The notes beneath the pieces are model-generated. The model saw nothing but the letters and a program-made list of their open reading frames with translations. It had not been told where the DNA came from and ran no database searches. A program made the position numbers and the translations under genes. Of a stretch of 64,000 nucleotides of DNA, positions 59,501 to 64,000 are shown one piece after another. The stretch comes from Gonocerus acuteangulatus (lineage: Eukaryota; Arthropoda; Insecta; Hemiptera; Coreidae). The stretch lies in NCBI GenBank assembly GCA_946811695.1, contig OX328132.1, positions 129,800,208 to 129,864,207 on the forward strand. Direction: 5' to 3'. Numbering within the stretch: the first letter of the stretch is position 1; the number at the start of each line of letters is the position of its first letter.

Positions 59501-62500
59501 ATGAGAGCTAAGGATATTCCTGGCTACATCAGCCACGATGGCGAGATGTCGACAGAGTCTTCTCCAAGAAGGTAGTCAGGACATAAACCACTTCATCGCG
59601 GATCATGTGTAGACATGAGAGCTAAGGATCTTCCTGGCTACATCAGCCACGATGACGAGATGTCATCAGTCTACTCCAAGAAGGTAGTCAGGACATAAAC
59701 CACTTCATCCCGGATCATGTGTGGACATGAGAGCTAAGGATCTTCCTGGCTACATCAGCCACGATGGCGAGATGTCGACAGTCTTCTCCAAGAAGGTAGT
59801 CAGGACATAAACCACTTCATCCCGGATCATGTATAGACATGAGAGCTAAGGATATTCCTGGCTACATCAGCCACGATGGCGAGATGTCGACAGTCTTCTC
59901 CAAGAAGGTAGTCAGGACATAAACCACTTCATCCCGGATCATGTATAGACATAAGAGCTAAGGATATTCCTGGCTACATCAGCCACGATGGCGAGATGTC
60001 GACAGAGTCTTCTCCAAGAAGGTAGTCAGGACATAAACCACTTCATCCCGGATCATGTGTGGACATGAGAGCTAAGGATCTTCCTGGCTACATCAGCCAC
60101 GATGGCGAGATGTCGACAGAGTCTTCTCCAAGAAGGTAGTCAGGACATAAACCACTTCATCCCGGATCATGTGTGGACATGAGAGCTAAGGATCTTCCTG
60201 GCTACATCAGCCACGATGGCGAGATGTCGACAGAGTCTTCTCCAAGAAGGTAGTCAGGACATAAACCACTTCATCCCGGATCATGTGTAGACATGAGAGC
60301 TAAGGATCTTCCTGGCTACATCAGCCACGATGCGAGATGTCGACAGAGTCTTCTCCAAGAAGGTAGTCAGGACATAAACCACTTCATCCCGGATCATGTG
60401 TAGACATGAGAGCTAAGGATCTTCCTCGCTACATCAGCCACGATGGCGAGATGTCGACAGTCTTCTCCAAGAAGGTAGTCTGGACATAAACCACTTCATC
60501 CCGGATCATGTGTGGACATGAGAGCTAAGGATATTCCTGGCTACATTAGCCACGATGGCGAGATGTCGACAGAGTCATCTCCAAGAAGGTAGTCAGGACA
60601 TAAACCACTTCATCCCGGATCATGTGTAGACATGAGAGCTAAGGATCTTCCTGGCTACATCAGCCACGATGGCAAAATGTCGACAGTCTTCTCCAAGAAG
60701 GTAGTCAGGACATAAACCACTTCATCCCGGATCATGTGTGGACATGAGAGCTAAGGATATTCCTGGCTACATCAGCCACGATGGCGAGATGTCGACAGAG
60801 TCTTCTCCAAGAAGGTAGTCAGGACATAAACCACTTCATCCCGGATCATGTGTGGACATGAGAGCTAAGGATATTCCTGGCTACATCAGCCACGATGTCG
60901 AGATGTCGACAGAGTCTTCTCCAAGAAGGTAGTCAGGACATAAACCACTTCATCCCGGATCATGTGTGGACATGAGAGCTAAGGATATTCCTGGCTACAT
61001 CAGCCACGATGGCGAGATGTCGACAGAGTCTTCTCCAAGAAGGAAGGCAGGACATAAACCACTTCATCCCGGATCATGTGTAGACATGAGAGCTAAGGAT
61101 ATTCCTGGCTACATCAGCCACGATGGCGAGATGTCGACAGAGTCTTCTCCAAGAAGGTAGTCAGGACATAAACCACTTCATCCCGGATCATGTGTAGACA
61201 TGAGAGCTAAGGATCATCCTGGCTACATCAGCCACGATGGCGAGATGTCGACAGAGTCTTCTCCAAGAAGGTAGTCAGGACATAAATCACTTCATCCCGG
61301 ATCATGTGTAGACATGAGAGCTGAGGATCTTCCTGGCTACATCAGCCGCGATGGCGAGATGTCGACAGAGTCTTCTCCAAGAAGGTAGTCAGGACATAAA
61401 CCACTTCATCCCGGATCATGTGTAGACATGAGAGCTAAGGATATTCCTGGCTACATCAGCCACGATGGCGAGATGTCGACAGAGTCTTCTCCAAGAAGGA
61501 AGGCAGGACATAAACCACTTCATCGCGTATCATGTGTAGACATGAGAGCTAAGGATCTTCCTGGCTACATCAGCCACGATGGCGAGATGTCGACAGAGTC
61601 TTCTCCAAGAAGGTAGTCAGGACATAAACCACTTCATCCCGGATCATGTGTAGACATGAGAGCTAAGGATATTCCTGGCTACATCAGCCACGATGGCGAG
61701 ATGTCGACAGAGTCTTCTCCAAGAAGGTAGTCAGGACATAAACCACTTCATCCCGGATCATGTGTGGACATGAGAGCTAAGGATCTTCCTGGCTACATCA
61801 GCCACGATGGCGAGATGTCGACAGAGTCTTCTCCAAGAAGGTAGTCAGGACATAAACCACTTCATCCCGGATCATGTGTGGACATGAGAGCTAAGGATCT
61901 TCCTGGCTACATCAGCCACGATGGCGAGATGTCGACAGTCTTCTCCAAGAAGGTAGTCAGGACATAAACCACTTCATCCCGGATCATGTGTAGACATGAG
62001 AGCTAAGGATCTTCCTGGCTACATCAGCCACGATGGCGAGATGTCGACAGTCTTCTCCAAGAAGGTAGTCAGGACATAAACAACTTCATCCCGGATCATG
62101 TGTAGACATGAGAGCTAAGGATATTCCTGGCTACATCAGCCACGATGGCGAGATGTCGACAGAGTCTTCTCCAAGAAGGTAGTCAGGACATAAACCACTT
62201 CATCCCGGATCATGTGTGGACATGAGAGCTAAGGATCTTCCTGGCTACATCAGCCACGATGGCGAGATGTCGACAGTCTTCTCCAAGAAGGTAGTCAGGA
62301 CATAAACCACTTCATCCCGGATCATGTGTGGACATGAGAGCTAAGGATCTTCCTGGCTACATCAGCCACGATGGCGAGATGTCGACAGAGTCTTCTCCAT
62401 GAAGGTAGTCAGGACATAAACCACTTCATCCCGGAACATGTGTAGACATGAGAGCTAAGGATATTCCTGGCTACATCAGCCACGATGGCGAGATGTCGAC

Positions 62501-64000
62501 AGAGTCTTCTCCAAGAAGGTACTCAGGACATAAACCACTTCATCTCGGATCATGTGTGGACATGAGAGCTAAGGATCTTCCTGGCTACATCAGCCACGAT
62601 GGCGAGATGTCGACAGAGTCTTCTCCAAGGAGGTAGTCAGGACATAAACCACTTCATCGCGTAACATGTGTAGACATGAGAGCTAAGGATCTTCCTGGCT
62701 ACATCAGCCACGATGGCGAGATGTCGACAGAGTCTTCTCCAAGAAGGTAGTCAGGACATAAACCACTTCATCCCGGATCATGTGTAGACATGAGAGCTAA
62801 GGATATTCCTGGCTACATCAGCCACGATGGCGAGATGTCGACAGAGTCTTCTCCAAGAAGGTAGTCAGGACATAAACCACTTCATCCCGGATCATGTGTG
62901 GACATGAGAGCTAAGGATCTTCCTGGCTACATCAGCCACGATGGCGAGATGTCGACAGAGTCTTCTCCAAGAAGGTAGTCAGGACATAAACCACTTCATC
63001 CCGGATCATGTGTAGACATGAGAGCTAAAGATATTCCTGGCTACATCAGCCACGATGGCGAGATGTCGACAGAGTCTTCTCCAAGAAGGTAGTCAGGACA
63101 TAAACCACTTCATCGCGGATCATGTGTGGACATGAGAGCTAAGGATCTTCCTGGCTACATCAGCCACGATGGCGAGATGTCGACAGAGTCTTCTCCAAGA
63201 AGGTAGTCAGGACATAAACCACTTCATCCCGGATCATGTGTACACATGAGAGCTAAGGATATTCCTGGCTACATCAGCCACGATGGCGAGACGTCGACAG
63301 AGTCTTCTCCAAGTAGGCAGTCAGGACATAAACCACTTCATCCCGGGTCATGTGTACACATGAGAGCTAAGGATATTCCTGGCTACATCAGCCACGATGG
63401 CGAGATGTCGACAGAGTCTTCTCCAAGAAGGTAGTCAGGACATAAACCACTTCATCCCGGATCATGTGTGGACATGAGAGCTAAGGATATTCCTGGCTAC
63501 ATCAGCCACGATGGCGAGATGTCGACAGAGTCTTCTCCAAGAAGGTAGTCAGGACATAAACCACTTCATCCCGGATCATGTGTACACATGAGAGCTAAGG
63601 ATATTCCTGGCTACATTAGCCACGATGGCGAGATGTCGACAGAGTCTTCTCCAAGAAGGTAGTCAGGACATAAACCACTTCATCCCGGATCATGTGTAGA
63701 CATGAGAGCTAAGGATCTTCCTGGCTACATCAGCCACGATGGCAAAATGTCGACAGTCTTCTCCAAGAAGGTAGTCAGGACATAAACCACTTCATCCCGG
63801 ATCATGTGTGGACATGAGAGCTAAGGATATTCCTGGCTACATCAGCCACGATGGCGAGATGTCGACAGTCTTCTCCAAGAAGGTAGTCAGGACATAAACC
63901 ACTTCATCCCGGATCATGTGTGGACATGAGAGCTAAGGATATTCCTGGCTACATCAGCCACGATGGCGAGATGTCGACAGAGTCTTCTCCAAGAAGGTAG
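56515..64000 (+). repeat. Large satellite block D, tandem copy of C, cut by window end
   Basis: Directly follows C. Differences noticed over about 7.5 kb are very few: a G-to-C change in C at 46981 (GACTCTT), a one-base deletion in D at about 60332 (CACGATGCGAG, which shifts the offset from 9630 to 9629), and CAGCCGCG at 61348. The block runs off the window. Confidence 0.9.

Larger units (their letters stand above)
14543..64000 (+). repeat. 112/114-bp satellite array, roughly 435-440 units, continuing past the window
   Basis: An uninterrupted head-to-tail array in one orientation. A typical 114-base unit reads GTAGTCAGGACATAAACCAC, TTCATCCCGGATCATGTGTG, GACATGAGAGCTAAGGATCT, TCCTGGCTACATCAGCCACG, ATGGCGAGATGTCGACAGAG, TCTTCTCCAAGAAG. 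The 112-base form lacks one AG in the GACAGAGTC segment. Variation is concentrated at a few sites: CCCGG, GCGG, GCGTA or TCTCGG; GTGTGG, GTGTAG or GTGTAC; GATCTT or GATATT; CAGTC or CAGAGTC. The first unit is diverged (TAGCCACTCAGGATATAAAC). In one frame a 114-base unit encodes 38 codons ending in a TAG. The many 62-100 residue open frames in the array are adjoining units where that frame stays open, not genes. No inserted element was seen. Confidence 0.97.

Noticed and set aside
21180..63434. Many 62-100 residue open frames in two recurring protein forms
   Set aside because: They are the same satellite unit read in one of two frames, opening at an ATG inside the unit and ending at the unit's own stop or at a phase change. 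They recur at block offsets and show no protein family signature.
14543..64000. Regularly spaced repeats resembling a CRISPR array
   Set aside because: Units are joined directly, the whole 112/114-base unit is conserved, and there are no unique spacers. The context is eukaryotic transposon-rich DNA.
14543..64000. CENP-B box in the 114-bp unit
   Set aside because: The CCCGG and TTC elements do not match the required spacing and order of the CENP-B box core on either strand.

Overview
This window looks like heterochromatin or pericentromere-like DNA from an animal, most likely an insect. The reasons are transposase fossils of the type that carries an N-terminal DUF4817 helix-turn-helix, a Penelope-like retroelement (PLE) fossil, many (TA)n tracts, and several unrelated tandem-repeat families. 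I see no intact host gene, tRNA, rRNA or CRISPR array. All longer open frames are transposon fossils or by-products of tandem repeats.

Layout. 1-816 (minus strand): a frameshifted DUF4817-type transposase pseudogene that runs off the left edge. 1.2-9.4 kb: a mosaic of dispersed repeats in both orientations. It includes a MITE-like element with ~96-bp inverted ends (3464-4052), two copies of an element ending in a GGGACACCCTG-(TA)n signature, a ~350-bp unit in tandem, a PLE GIY-YIG fossil (4700-5331), a 51-bp minisatellite (5326-5970), a long inverted repeat with a hammerhead-ribozyme-like sequence at its inner edge (7116-7453), and a ~146-bp C-tract tandem repeat (8395-9085). 9.4-14.2 kb: AT-rich unclassified DNA, a 136-bp repeat in three copies, a ~121-bp satellite of about 12 copies (10996-12470), an imperfect palindrome around a CA/TA microsatellite, and a truncated copy of the MITE-like family. 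14.38-14.54 kb: a second transposase fossil (C-terminal part, plus strand).

From about 14543 to the end of the window (over 49 kb, 77% of it) there is one uninterrupted satellite of 112/114-bp units, roughly 435-440 copies, all in the same orientation. The left margin has a distinct variant. Further in, units become 114 bp, alternate between two subtypes, and are organised into very large near-identical tandem blocks: ~12.4 kb followed head-to-tail by a ~12.7-kb copy (21.4-33.8 and 33.8-46.5 kb), then a 9.63-kb block followed by its own copy (46.9-56.5 and 56.5-64.0+ kb). Block copies differ mainly by gain or loss of whole units and a few point changes, so amplification was recent.

The most interesting items are the hammerhead-like ribozyme linked to the PLE remnant and the multi-scale structure of the 114-bp satellite, including an exact 16-bp dyad in one subtype. 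I could run no searches, so family names rest on motif recognition and copy counts on reading the text.
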